DNA from: Rachycentron canadum
Taxonomy: Eukaryota; Chordata; Actinopteri; Carangiformes; Rachycentridae
Length of the DNA: 64,000 bases
Reading direction: 5' to 3'
Assembly: GCA_038496675.1 (NCBI GenBank)
Contig: CM076671.1
Location: 5,979,706-6,043,705 of the forward strand
Shown here in pieces: positions 38,901 through 50,012 of this stretch (position 1 is the stretch's first letter; each line of letters starts with the position of its first letter). The position numbers and the translations under genes are program-made. The notes beneath the pieces were generated by a model. The model did no database searches. It was given only the letters and a program-made list of their open reading frames with translations, and was not told the origin of the DNA.

Positions 38901-39847
38901 GAGAGATAGCATCATAATTGGAAGCTCACATGCCAAATCCCCCAACATTGTCTGGGTGTAAAGTGTTCTTCAGTTAAAAAACACTAAACCCTTTCTCACA
39001 CACTCTCACTTCTGATAGAGACATTAGCGCAATATATAAAACATAAATGTAAATTGAACAAACTGAGCGGAGGGGTTATTTTGCAGGCCCGAGGCCTCCG
39101 ATTTAAATCGCCCACAGTTCTGTTGTTTTCAACTACAATCCCTCAGCGGTTTGTGACAGCCATTCAGTTTGCTAGTTGGGCTGAATGTGATGAGAACACT
39201 CACTATGGCCATTTGTATTGCATTGAATTCATTCGTCAGACCACGCTCTGCTGCACCGACTATCTGATGACACCATTTCTAATTGACCCCAAGCGCCTTT
39301 CTCTGCATTATATTCTGTTTTAAAAAAAAAAAACAAAAAAAAACTTCCATGCACGATTCACAACATACGACGTTAATACATTTTCATCAGCCGACCAATA
39401 AATCTGCAGGGCTCCACAAGGCAAACTGAAGCTTAACGGGAAAGTTTAATTAACTAAAGTATATGACAAATAAAATGTTAAAATTACAGGACCGCCACAG
39501 TTTTTACAAGACGCTCAAAACCACAGACACGAAGATAAGGGATCACCAAAGTCATTAAGATTCGTCCTCTGGACAACAAATATATCTGAAGCAAGCTTTT
39601 GTGAGATTTTACTTCAGACCAAACGACGAACTCACCGACTGACAATGGCTTCCCTGCAGCCACCATGGCACTAGAGTTACTTCAAAGAAAAGCAGATCTT
39701 AAAATACATTAAATACAATCCCTCAAATACATAAAATTACATGAAGAGGGCAAATTAGTTTTAATTGCTCTATTTTCACAAGATTGAGGTTAAAAGTGAG
39801 TAGGGCTATTCAGTTGTGTGTGTGTGTGTGTGTGTGGTGAGTCATAC
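35902..39847. other. Non-coding interval with a candidate enhancer
   Basis: No recognisable exon. The segment at about 38080-38240 is unusually dense in developmental-enhancer motifs: TATGCATAT next to ATTCATTAG near 38118, ATAATTAATTAATCC near 38177, and CATTAATGAG near 38216. It is not a simple repeat. An A-rich run with scattered C lies at 39322-39344 and a (GT)n run at 39815-39837. Confidence 0.45.
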
Positions 39848-39944
39848 CTTGGTCCTTGGTTTGCAGCATAATGTGGTGACCAGTGATGAGAGACTCAGAT
39901 CTGCCGTCAAGGTTCAATCTCATTTGGCTCCGACAGGGATTTTC
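39848..39944 (-). other. Candidate spliced exon of an unidentified transcript
   Basis: On the minus strand a 97-base segment is preceded by GATTTCTTCCAG (acceptor-like) and followed by AAG|GTATGAC (donor-like). It is open in the frame beginning ENPCRSQMRLNLDG. It lies a few hundred bases from the promoter-like block at 40255-40445, so it could be a second exon of a leftward transcript. I recognise no protein family. An upstream piece ending in GCTGGAAG|GTGGGC near 40344 could be a first exon. It could equally be a chance arrangement or part of a non-coding RNA. Confidence 0.18.
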
Positions 39945-40254
39945 CTGGAAGAAATCGTTCATATATCAAGCACATCTGCCCCTTCTTGACAAATCTGAGC
40001 GCAATGAAATGTTTCCAACCATAAATGTTTTCAGTCCCTAGGGGGGAAAAAAAAGCTATGTTTCAGATAGACAGGCATGCTAGCTCATTAATCCTGAAAG
40101 TAATGAATCACTGTGATTAGTCGACATCAGCTGTCTTTAATCAAGCTTTGTGCTTCATTCACTTTCAAACAACAACCCTGAGAGGACTTAGGTAATTGAG
40201 AGCTGAACAAACCTGAGTGACTTGCAGACATTACTCTCACATTAAGTACGCAGT

Positions 40255-40445
40255 AAAATGGCGCCCACACGTGAGTCGCACCTGGAGGAAGTGCGCTCGC
40301 CGGAAATGACGTTATTAACAGGTGCACATGATTGTCGCCCACCTTCCAGCTGCGTTGCTCACGTGACTTCGCCATGACGTCATGACGTCTTCTCCTTCCT
40401 CGTTTGCCACGCACATTCTGCTACGTAGCCAAAATGGCGACCATT
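40255..40445. promoter_or_regulatory. TATA-less housekeeping-type promoter candidate
   Basis: Within 190 bases there are ETS-type sites (GGAGGAAGTG near 40284, CCGGAAAT at 40301), CRE-type sites (TGACGTTA near 40308, TGACGTCA at 40375-40382 directly followed by TGACGTC), an E-box CACGTG at 40360-40365, and two AAAATGGCG YY1-type motifs (40257 and 40431). The block is CpG-rich in AT-rich surroundings. This combination is typical of bidirectional, TATA-less vertebrate promoters. No coding sequence that I recognise starts here on either strand. Almost all of it recurs in the duplicate 440 bp to the right. Confidence 0.5.
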
Positions 40446-40704
40446 GACAAATTTTTAATTTTATTGTTTTAATTTTTTAATTATCACGATGAAAACACAA
40501 AAGCAGTATAATAAAAAAAAAAAACAGCACCAAGGGTTATGTACATGCACAATCCAATACAACTGAAAGTGGTGCAGTTAAAATAATTAATTTAATTAAT
40601 TAGTTTAGAAATACCTTATTAATTTATGAATGAATTAATAAATAATATCATGAATAAAATATATATTTATTTATTATTATAAATTTAAGGTTGCACAATC
40701 AAAT
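40266..40704 (+). repeat. Perfect 439-bp direct duplication, copy 1
   Basis: From CACACGTGAGTCGCACC to TTGCACAATCAAAT the sequence recurs at an offset of exactly 440 bases. I compared the lines by eye and found no difference. It covers the promoter-like block and an AT-rich tail. Confidence 0.95.
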
Positions 40705-40705
40705 N
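40705..40705. other. Single ambiguous base (N) between duplicate copies
   Basis: The only N in the window sits exactly between two identical copies, as produced when an assembler or gap-filler abuts overlapping contigs. Confidence 0.95.
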
Positions 40706-41144
40706 CACACGTGAGTCGCACCTGGAGGAAGTGCGCTCGCCGGAAATGACGTTATTAACAGGTGCACATGATTGTCGCCCACCTTCCAGCTGCGTTGCTC
40801 ACGTGACTTCGCCATGACGTCATGACGTCTTCTCCTTCCTCGTTTGCCACGCACATTCTGCTACGTAGCCAAAATGGCGACCATTGACAAATTTTTAATT
40901 TTATTGTTTTAATTTTTTAATTATCACGATGAAAACACAAAAGCAGTATAATAAAAAAAAAAAACAGCACCAAGGGTTATGTACATGCACAATCCAATAC
41001 AACTGAAAGTGGTGCAGTTAAAATAATTAATTTAATTAATTAGTTTAGAAATACCTTATTAATTTATGAATGAATTAATAAATAATATCATGAATAAAAT
41101 ATATATTTATTTATTATTATAAATTTAAGGTTGCACAATCAAAT
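40706..41144 (+). repeat. Perfect 439-bp direct duplication, copy 2
   Basis: Identical to 40266-40704. At its right end the sequence runs on into AATACAACTGAAAGTGGTGC, whereas copy 1 is cut by the N at the same point. This suggests that copy 2 carries the true right-hand continuation and copy 1 the true left-hand one. Confidence 0.95.
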
Positions 41145-41659
41145 ACAACTGAAAGTGGTGCAGTAAAAAAGGAAACGTTTTGAAAAAAATATATGATGAA
41201 ACATTTTTTTAAAAATTTAAAATGAATTTTAAAAAATTAATTTATTCAGAAATACCTGATCCATTTATGAATGAATTCATATGTAATATATATTTATTTT
41301 TATGAATATAAATATTGGGTGGTATAATCAAATACAACTGAAAGTGGTGCAGTAAAAAAAAATAATAATGATAAAAAAAATTAAGTTATGTTAATTTTGA
41401 GCATAGGTTGAAGGTTTCCATATTTCACGAGGGAGACATTGTGCAAATATAGGAATCTACAAAAAGAGGGTTTAGTTTTTAATACCTTACATTTGTGGAG
41501 ACAAAACCAGGCCAGTAACGTGATGAGGTTTAATAGGAAGAATTCATTTGTGCAAGTTGTCTTTTATAATTTGTGATATGTGCAGATTTGTGATATAATT
41601 CTGATTATTTCTGAGAGTGAGAAGGGTCCACATCGAGGACCAACCCAGTGTGACGTCAC

Positions 41660-42186
41660 CCTTGTAACAGTAACTTTAAGAACATACAAATGAGCACAGA
41701 TTTGAAAATGACCACCAAGATGATGTCTTGTATGAAGCAGGCACCCACAGTGATATAGAGCCCACAGTAATCACCTTTTAGTCCTTATGGTGAATGAAAG
41801 AGTTGCCCCCATTGGGATTAATAAAGCTGGGTCTAATTGAAGTGAAAAGGCAGCAGGGATATTGAGTATAACAGCCTGTACAGGACTGTGCAAAAGGTTA
41901 GAAAAAGGCTTATTTTGGCCTGATTGGTTGAAAACTTCAGTGATCAGTGATCAGTTTGTCTGCCCGTGTTCTGTGAGGATGGAGGAAAGTTAATGGCCAC
42001 AACTAAACTAAACAGAAACCCTATGTCTAATATAATGTAAAGATTAGGAAAGGTTAAGTTGCATTATAGGAAATGTTGGCTGCAGCATGCTTGCCTCAGT
42101 TTCTTTTGCAACTTTATGTGTCATATTAAACCACCAGATGGGAACTTGGAAGCTCAACATTTCTATCAAAATATTACAATGCATCA
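41660..42186. repeat. Dispersed repeat, copy A
   Basis: Closely matches 49204-49673 (long identical stretches, for example AACATACAAATGAGCACAGA and GAAAGAGTTGCCCCCATTGG). The part GTTGCCCCCATTGGGATTAATAAAG resembles the 3' ends of fish LINE-type retroposons, so it may be a retroposon tail carried in a larger unit. The region 42152-42186 also aligns with 49981-50012, which shows that copy B is interrupted there. Confidence 0.75.
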
Positions 42187-43467
42187 GTGAGTATGGAAGT
42201 ACAGTTTTCCCTTTTGTATTAAAGTGAACCGAGGTGGTGCAGGTGAAGTCCCCTTTGAAAAGAAGCTTATGTCCTGAAAGTTGATGTATTTCTTGTTGAA
42301 ACAGGAAAGAAAGAAGAAAAGAATTACATAATGAGGGCAAATTAGTTCCAATTGCTCACAAGATTATTAAGTTTAAAAGTGATTAACTGTGAAATACTCA
42401 ACTTTCCACAAATGATGGCAGGGGTTACATGAAATTCACTAATTGTGATGTGATTCCACCAAAATTCATGCTGGCACCAAAAGTTCTCTATTGTACCAAG
42501 AAGTGTTCTTTTATCCTGTAGAAAAGGTATTTCAGAGCTCAGCTGTAAATGCACAGACTCAATTATGTCTCCTGTAGCTCAGAGCTTTATAATGAAAGAG
42601 TGCTGAATCACAGCACAGAGATAAAGTGACCAGCATACGTGACTTCTTTAAGATTTCCGTCTTAATGTATTTATCTGTGTCTGTGCTGAATATAAAACAG
42701 CCTTTCTCACATGAGCTCAACACACCTCGTGTCTCTCTTTTAAGCCACTGCATCACTTTGAAAGAGTTACAACCTGAAGTAATTTAAGCCTTTTGCTTTG
42801 GAAAATCCTCCCGGTGTGTCCTTGAACACTGAGCCTGCAGTGCGAGCAGCCATAAAGCTCTCATTTGTCATCTGCATTGTGCCTCAGTTCCCTTCAGCGC
42901 TCGCTTGTTGGGACAAAGAAAGAAACAAGTGAATACTCTTTTATCACATGATGTTTAATAGCTTTTAATAAGAAATATAGAGGTTATATAGCTTCTTTTT
43001 TATTACTTTGCAATTTCTGTTTCCACTTCTGCTCCTTGTTGTTAGAGAGTAATGTGTGCGAGCTGCTCCAAAAGTTAATTTAGGAAGATTCAGCAGGTGA
43101 CATGACCTCATCTTGAATTTATAAAACACAAGTCAGCAGGTTCTTGAAGACAGAAAATTCTCTGCTCAGTAGCTCTTCTTTGCACCATTTAATAGGGTTA
43201 TATTGAGTCTGACAGATTTGAATGCAGGAAAGTCATGTTTTGGCATATTCAGCTATAGCTCCAAGACATGGCCATGTAATGGCTTTCAATGAAACACTTA
43301 ATGATGCATCTTTGCTGAACTTACTGATAGAAATGCTTATAATGGACACACTGACGGGAGATTCCTCCCATTCCAGCTTCTGGAAATTGCTGAAGAGACA
43401 AACACATCTTCCATGCAACAAATTGTAGCACGTTTCCAAGGGTGTTCACCTTTCCACCTCTTCTTGC
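42187..43467. other. Non-coding interval
   Basis: No exon recognised. AT-rich unique sequence; no known repeat identified. Confidence 0.5.
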
Positions 43468-43640
43468 AAACTGTGAGGGAGTTGCTCTGCTCTCAGCATC
43501 TTCTTCAGATATTTGCATCCATCCTTCATTGCACTGCTTTACATGGAATGTGACCACAGGATTTCAATGAATGACGTGACCAGTGTTAAGGAGGCAAATC
43601 TTTTATTCAGCATGAGTACAACATTTATTATTATTTCAGT
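43468..43640. repeat. Second copy of the innermost Tc1 insert
   Basis: GATATTTGCATCCATCCTTC, ATTGCACTGCTTTA, TTTCAATGAATGACGT, CAGTGTT and GAGGCAAATC are shared with 34409-34577 in the same order and orientation. Differences are small substitutions and indels. The flanks show no convincing Tc1 sequence, so this is either an independent insertion of the same short repeat or a fragment of a Tc1-related copy. Confidence 0.75.
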
Positions 43641-45884
43641 ATCATGATCAAGTATCCACACCCTGTTTATCATCCTAACTTCTTCAGATGAAAAGATTAT
43701 TGCATGTGCATAAAAGCTGATGATTGACCTTGGAAGTAGAATTTCACAAAATAATGTCAGCTATTTCCAGTTGTGGATTTTCGCAAAGTTTGCAAAGTCA
43801 ATTCTGCAAGTGTTGGTCAAAGATTCTGACAGGTTATATCAGGTCCTTCAAAACATTTTAAATTTGTATAACCAAGTGACTCTCCTTCTCTCTGGCAACG
43901 TTTCCTTACCTTCAAGAATTCTTCTGTGAACCTTTTCTTTTCCTTCTTTTCGATGATGCAAGTCTCCAAATACTTCATAATTAATAAATACTTTGACAAA
44001 TTGACTTTGCAAATTTTTATCTGGGGGGAAATTAATTGCAACCAAGGACAAACACACTTTTTGTGTGATGTAATACAGAACTGTGGTGAACAACACAAGC
44101 CAAACTTTCAAACAAGAGGAAAGTCCAACAATACTTTTATTCCATGACAGATTATTACCTAATACATCCCTTGTCCTCTTCTCTCCTGTCAAACCAGAGA
44201 AGAGGCAGACTTCTGCTGGGAGAGTCTGAAATCAAGCAGATTAAGAAAGTGCGGGGTTGTACCTGCCAAACAGCTCTCTGCTGGATTTGCCCATGTGGCT
44301 TAAGAGTTTGAGGAGGCTCCCTCTTCCCCGCATGTTGGCAAAGTTTCAGAAATTAGCTTGTGTGTGTGTCTCACCGTGGAATTCTGTGTGCATGCGTGCG
44401 AGGGGAGGCGTTTAAGTGCACAAGAGAGAAAACTTCAACAATGGCTGCAAGACTTCTTCCCAAACTTCTCTCATAGTTGGGATTAAGGTACTGTCAGCAC
44501 ACAGTGTCATGGGAGTCTCTGCAAACCAAAAGATTAGGGGAGGAATATTACCCAAAGGCTTATTGTGCTATCTTTTCATGCGGTGTGTGACTTACCACTG
44601 TTGTTTCATAGACGTGTGTGTGTGTGTGGTCACCTTTGTTGTCTAACTTCCTGCTTGAGAAATAAAGTTATCACCTGTAGCAGACTAAAGCAGCTATCAC
44701 ACAAGAAACTGATAAAGAGGATGACTCCTGTGTCTTCTCTTCTCTGTGATTGTTCATCTCATGCCCATCCCCACCCACCCACCCACCTCCCTACCCCCCA
44801 GAGTGGCCAATATCACTCTTCTCCAAATGAGACTCTGTGTTTGATGTGCAGACTTCCTTTGAGCCCCTGTGGGAGATGAAGTTGAAGTTTGTTCCCCTTG
44901 TTAACAGAGGCCCTTGCAGCCAGGATCCAACAGGCAGCCCGCTGCTTCCCTCCCTCCCTCACGTGGGAGGGAGACATCTGAGAAACGTTATCTGCTGACT
45001 TCAAATGAGCGCTGAAGAGGGGGCAGCTTTGTTAAGGAACACCGTAGCTCCCCTCATGCTATTCAGAATTGTTTTAATTCCTCCTTTGAGCAGATCGTCT
45101 CAGTCTCTTTGGTTTTTTATCATTAAAGCTCTTCTGCTGTTTCAAGGAAGGGGAGGGGGATTGAGATGCAACACAGTTACTGTTTAAAATGGGAGTAATC
45201 GAGGTTTAGGAATGACCTTGATGAAAATAGCACTCTGTCCTCCGGAAAAATGAGCTCCACTGACTTCAACGACAAAAAAATTAAAAGCTATTAAAGTTGT
45301 GTCTTTGTGGAGTAGTCTGCTTTTATCACACAGCTGCACCGGACTAAAGCATAGCCCATTACAATGCAGAGGATTATAATGAAATGTTCACCCAGTATCA
45401 GTATCTTGTGCCTGTATCTCCCCACCCTGTGGTGGTTAGTGTTACATTACCTCATGGTGAAGACAAGGAAGTTAAAAATGAAAGAATTTCAAACCAAGTT
45501 TTCATTTCACAGTTTGTACCATGCTTCTATGACTCATTAATCTCACACTCAGCTTTTTTGAACTCTCAGATTCATTATGATGATGAGCTCTGGACTTATT
45601 AGCACATAATTCAGGCATTACAAGTGGATGGTTGTGGCTTGGAAACGTAAAAATTAAGAGTATCTTAAACTGAAAGGCCCTAAATCAAGAATGACAGGCC
45701 TCAATTTGAGCTTTAAAGGGAAATACATGAGGTCTTTCTGAATGTGTATACATATAACAGTTGCTCTTTATGAATAATTAAGAAGGTTATTATACATATT
45801 ATATATAAAAAAACACATATAAGATACATATAAACTGGAAAGCCAGTGAAAAGTCAATGAAACTAAATGAAAGACAAGTCTCAC
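43641..45884. other. Intergenic interval downstream of ncam2
   Basis: No exon recognised. It has short GT runs near 44360 and 44613, a C-rich CCCACCCACCCACC run near 44770, and AT-rich sequence. It probably lies beyond the ncam2 poly(A) site. Confidence 0.45.
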
Positions 45885-45903
45885 TCTCTTCTACCAGGAC
45901 ATG

Positions 45904-45909
45904 TTTATT
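45904..45909 (-). terminator. Candidate distal poly(A) signal of ncam2
   Basis: AATAAA on the minus strand lies within UGUAAAUAAA. It is followed downstream by a GU-containing stretch (CATGTCCTGGTAGAAGAGAG). This is a canonical signal, but another lies at 47765-47770. Confidence 0.45.
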
Positions 45910-47764
45910 TACAGCTGCAAATGACATGAGTCACAAATGTTCCACAGGTACGTACAGAGAGACATCAATAGTTCCCACCTCCTGCACAAAGCAAACTCAG
46001 CGGGGACAGTCCAGGGGACACAGGAAGCATGGGGACAAAGAGGACACATACTGTACACTGAGCTTAAACACACCTGTTTTACCCCCTACAGAAAAAGGCA
46101 TGGTGGAGGAGACATAGCGGAAGGACTTTGTGGGGAGAGAGGAGGAAATTTGGGTGCTGGAAGGGTGAGGAGGTGGGAAGTGGTTTGGGGATTTAGACTC
46201 ATATTCAAATACAAAAGAACATGTACAAATCGTATAGCCTCCAGGCACTGTGCTCCCATATTTACAGTCATCGTAGCAGGCAGCGGAACCACTCCATGGC
46301 AGGACCATCCATTTGAGATATGCAGGTACAAGGGCTCGCTGTGTGAAAACAAAGCCAGCGCTACAAGGTCTGAGATAAAAACCAGTGGAATCTGAGAGGC
46401 AGGAATTTGGGGCGGCAGTGGGGCTCGCAGACACACGTGTGGAGTGCTGCAGCCTGGGGAATTAATCACTGTCGAGAACTACATAATCAGGTTTTAGCTA
46501 TCCGAGCGCACTCTGAAACTCTGCATGAGAGCTCTTGCCAACTCACTCCACACTCAAAGAGAAGCACTTGTACGCTCACAGCGCTCAGATATTCAAACCT
46601 GGCATGTGGACATTATAGCCTGTGTGACTTGAAGAGCTGCATAATGCATCACGGAGTTGTAGAGTGTTCTCAATAATACACTTTAATTTAATATAAATAA
46701 TTAACAAAATTAACAAGCAAATTATGACAAAATATATGCCGAGATATTGAGTTTTTAACTCTTTCTCTTTGTAATTGGGAGATTCTTATGATGAAAAATC
46801 AAAATGGGCACACACACTCACATACATACACACAGATTCACTTACAGTACGTGCAGATACATTCAATAGACATACATGCAACCTGATTCATGTAGACAAG
46901 TGTATTCACCCACTCATGCATGTATGCACGCACACACACCACATACACACACACACTTGTTATGATGTGTTACATGACATTAAAACGAGATTTCTGCAGC
47001 CCATCACTGTACTTTGTACTCAAGACTTACAGCATCAACCCAACATCTAGTTATACTAGGTAGTAACACATGTCTGTTCTTGTCCAGTGTCCTCGACTTG
47101 AACCCACTGTCACACGACTGCATTTCCCAGAATTCACAGCATTGTGATAAAATTCAATCTTCTGTCACATTCTGTGGCAAAAAAGCAGCAGCATCATGAT
47201 CAAAAATTCATTTGATAGTCTACACTGCTGCAGCGGCTTCAGGCCACAGGGGGGAGAGGGTGAAAAAGAAAAAAAAAGAAAAAGAAAAGAAGAGAAGGCA
47301 CACTAATGCCGTAATTACTGCCTCCATTGAAATGCCGTGAAATAGCCTTAGGGCATGGATTTTCTTAAGGGAAAGCAAATGACTAGAAAAAGCAATATTA
47401 CACCATCACTGAACTTTGGACCAAAACACAACAGCAGAAGAAGAAAAAGAAAAAAAAAGGAAAAAAAAAAGAAAAAGGGGAACAAAAACAGCTTTTCATC
47501 TGAGGAGCGTTCACAAAAAAAGCCTGTTGCATTTTGAAAAAAGACACATCCTTTAGGGTATATTTACATAAAAGCTTTGTAAAATATTCTTTTTTTTTCA
47601 CCTATGTACAACACATGACAACATCAGAGACAATAGCGATCAGACTGAGGAAAAAAATTAAAAAATAAAGAGGTTTAAAAAAATGCACCTGAGGCAGATT
47701 GGACACAGGAATGAAGAAAGGAACGGATGTTTATCATCAAAAACGTACATGACACACATGTTGA

Positions 47765-47770
47765 TTTATT
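47765..47770 (-). terminator. Candidate proximal poly(A) signal of ncam2
   Basis: AATAAA on the minus strand, about 1.2 kb past the stop codon. It would give a shorter 3'UTR lacking three of the four UGUAAAUA elements. Confidence 0.35.
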
Positions 47771-48999
47771 TCTTGTCAGCATATTGTTTGTTTCCAATTC
47801 CTTTTTCCTGCTTTTACAAATAGCTACAATTACATGACGGCATTCAGGCTATTTGTGGGACGCCTTTCACCACAAAACCATTTTTTTTTTCAAGTTGTAT
47901 ACCAAAGCGCAAATTGGCTGCTATTACAGTTAACCCTATGGCAGCAATGCTGTTTGAACACATGAGTAAAACATATTTATGCACATGGAACAGCTGAAGC
48001 GTGTCAACAATATCCAGTGTCAATATAAAAAGCTTTGCCAGCAGTGACATCAATGCACATGTATGGCATTATACTGTACACTCCATAAACACCTCTGTTC
48101 TTTTTGTCAAGATGTCTGACGTTTTTTCCTGCAACACAAACTATGCACAACAGCCCTTCAGACAACAACAATCATCACAAATCAAGTCCAGATTTGTTTT
48201 AATAATTAGGTCCTGATTGATACAAGTTTTCAATCTTACTGGGAACAAATGCCTCTTACAAGAACCTGTAGTTACTTTTCCCCCAAAGCCTCAAATCTCA
48301 TTAAGACTGGTTCACCTTGCTTGAAACACAATGCTACACCCTCTGCCTCTCATTAGCCTCGCTCGGCTATTAAAGGCATAAAGAGGTTGCTGTAGTTTAA
48401 CACTCAGGCATGGAAACGGGTGATTGGGTTTAAATCACTGTGATATTCCTGCAGTGAGGGGTCGGCCCATGCATTCGCCTAGACTGAAGGAAAAAAAAAG
48501 AAAAGAAAAGCAAGAGTGCATTCGTCTGCATTTGTCATTGTATCTTTCTGTGTGATAAGTCCTAGAAGTGTGTGTGTGTTTGTGCAGGAGGGTGATTTAT
48601 CATAATTTAACTGCATGAAAGTCTTATGTGGATTGTAAAAATCAAAAACAAACAAAAAAAAACAATAAAACACACAACAACAAAAAAAAAGAGACAAATA
48701 AAAGCAAAAAATAATCTACAATCATTGATCAACAAGAGCCTTCCACTGATGCCATGTTTATAAGAACATGATACATTTATCACTCAAGGTGTCTAAAAGG
48801 TTGACCCTTTCTTCCTTTCTATTTTCTCTCTATTATTTGTATTTACATATGCCTTTCACTGGGGCATTGTTATAAACAGATATGGTATTTTACTCCACTA
48901 TTTTCCAGTGTTGTAGTTTCTCCGGGTTTTGGTCTCGTGATCCGAATGTTCATTTGGTGGCATGGGGGCCGACCATTTTTCTTTCTTTTTTCTTTTTTT

Positions 49000-49114
49000 T
49001 TATGCTTTACTGTCATCAGGCTTTGTGTGGATGCTGTTGTCACTGTGCACTTTGATTTCAATCGTATCCGGCTTGAGAGACTCTTTTCCATTTTCTTCCT
49101 TCAGCGGTAATTTC
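49000..49114 (-). CDS. ncam2: ncam2 terminal coding exon (cytoplasmic C-terminus)
   Basis: The minus strand after TGACTGCAG reads G, then KLPLKEENGKESLKPDTIE, continues through IKVHSDNSIHTKP and ends DDSKA with a TAA stop at 49000. This is the conserved C-terminal tail of NCAM2, a neural immunoglobulin and fibronectin-III adhesion protein of the plasma membrane. The related NCAM1 tail ends differently and lacks the KLPLKEE start. The exon has 115 coding bases and begins in phase 2, completing a split Glu codon. A very long pyrimidine tract precedes the acceptor. The sequence continues straight into the 3'UTR. Identification rests on family knowledge and is strong. Confidence 0.93.
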
Positions 49115-49190
49115 CTGCAGTCAAACAAAAAAAAAAAAAAAGAAGAAGAAAAAAGAAAAAGAACAGAAAAACTTGTGAGATTTGCAGCAG
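49115..49190 (-). promoter_or_regulatory. Extended polypyrimidine tract and acceptor of ncam2 last exon
   Basis: Upstream of CTGCAG on the minus strand lies about 45 nt of almost pure T and C, including a 16-nt T run (plus-strand A run at about 49127-49142). This is an exceptionally strong 3' splice site. Confidence 0.8.
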
Positions 49191-49203
49191 GAACACTCAG
49201 CAA

Positions 49204-50012
49204 CCTTGTAATTACAGTAACTTTAAGAACATACAAATGAGCACAGATTTGAAAATGACCACCAAGATGATGTCTTGTATAAAGCAGGCACCCACAGTGA
49301 TATAGAGGCCACAGTAATCACCTTTTAGTCCTTATGGTGAATGAAAGAGTTGCCCCCATTGGGATTAATAAAGCTGGGTCTAACTGAAGTGAAAACACAG
49401 CAGGGATATTGATCATAACAGCCTGTACAGGACTGTGCAAAAGGTTATAAAAAGGCTGATTATATGTACTTAGTTTAGCCTGAATGGTTGAAAACTTGAG
49501 TGATCACAACTACACTAAACAGAAACCCTGCATCTAATATAATGTAAAGATAAGGTTGGGTTAAGTTGCATTATAGGAAATGTAAGCTGCAGCATGCTTG
49601 AATTACCGCTTCAGTTTTGACTTTTCTTTTGCAACTTTATGTGTTGTATTAAACCACCAGATGGGAACTTGGAGGCATTGGGGCATGTACAAAATGCACA
49701 TATGGTGAGAGTGTGTGTGTGTGTGTGGGGGGGTTAATAAGGGCCCATTAGCAAATTTTTGGCAGGAGGCTCTAACAGGTTAATACAGTCATGTTTCTAT
49801 TAAACATAATCCAGGCAACAATTACATGTCCTTCAAGACCAATTTGGCAAACACATTTTGTAGTGTAGAAACATAGTTTCTAAGGTGCAGGTTACACAAA
49901 TCTCATTGGAAATGAGGTGAACATATTTTTACCCGATTCTGCCTACAGATCTAAAATATCATATTCAGGAAAAGAGAAATTCAACACTTGGATCAAAATA
50001 TTTCAATGCATC
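49204..50012. repeat. Dispersed repeat, copy B, interrupted
   Basis: Matches copy A (41660-42186) over 49204-49673. It then carries about 307 bases not in copy A (49674-49980, including a short GT run and poly-G near 49711-49737), and resumes at 49981 with TCAACACTTGGATCAAAATA against TCAACATTTCTATCAAAATA. It lies in the last ncam2 intron, just upstream of the terminal exon. Confidence 0.7.

Larger units (their letters stand above)
40555..41360 (+). repeat. Degenerate AT-rich tandem repeat
   Basis: The phrase AATACAACTGAAAGTGGTGC occurs near 40556, 40996, 41143 and 41330. The intervening sequence shares GAAATACCT, TTTATGAATGAATT and ATATATTTATTT in the same order. After discounting the duplicate, this is an array of about three units of roughly 150-190 bp with growing divergence. 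Confidence 0.7.
45885..48999 (-). other. ncam2: Probable ncam2 3' untranslated region
   Basis: The sequence downstream of the ncam2 stop (minus strand) runs for about 3.1 kb without a recognisable exon. It contains AATAAA at 47770-47765 and at 45909-45904, and four UGUAAAUA Pumilio-type elements. It has microsatellite-like CA and GA runs and long frames open on both strands at 45937-46469, typical of non-coding GC-richer sequence. The left end is placed about 20 bases beyond the distal AATAAA; it could end earlier at the proximal signal. The length is inferred, with no transcript evidence. Confidence 0.5.

Noticed and set aside
39484..39666. 60-codon minus-strand frame starting MVAAGKPLSV
   Set aside because: A GTGAG donor-like site follows the start and joining to 39848-39944 is formally possible, but no family match or promoter context supports it.
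45937..46469. Overlapping 127-152-codon frames on both strands
   Set aside because: They lie in the presumed ncam2 3'UTR; simultaneous openness on three frames and no family match point to GC-richer non-coding sequence.
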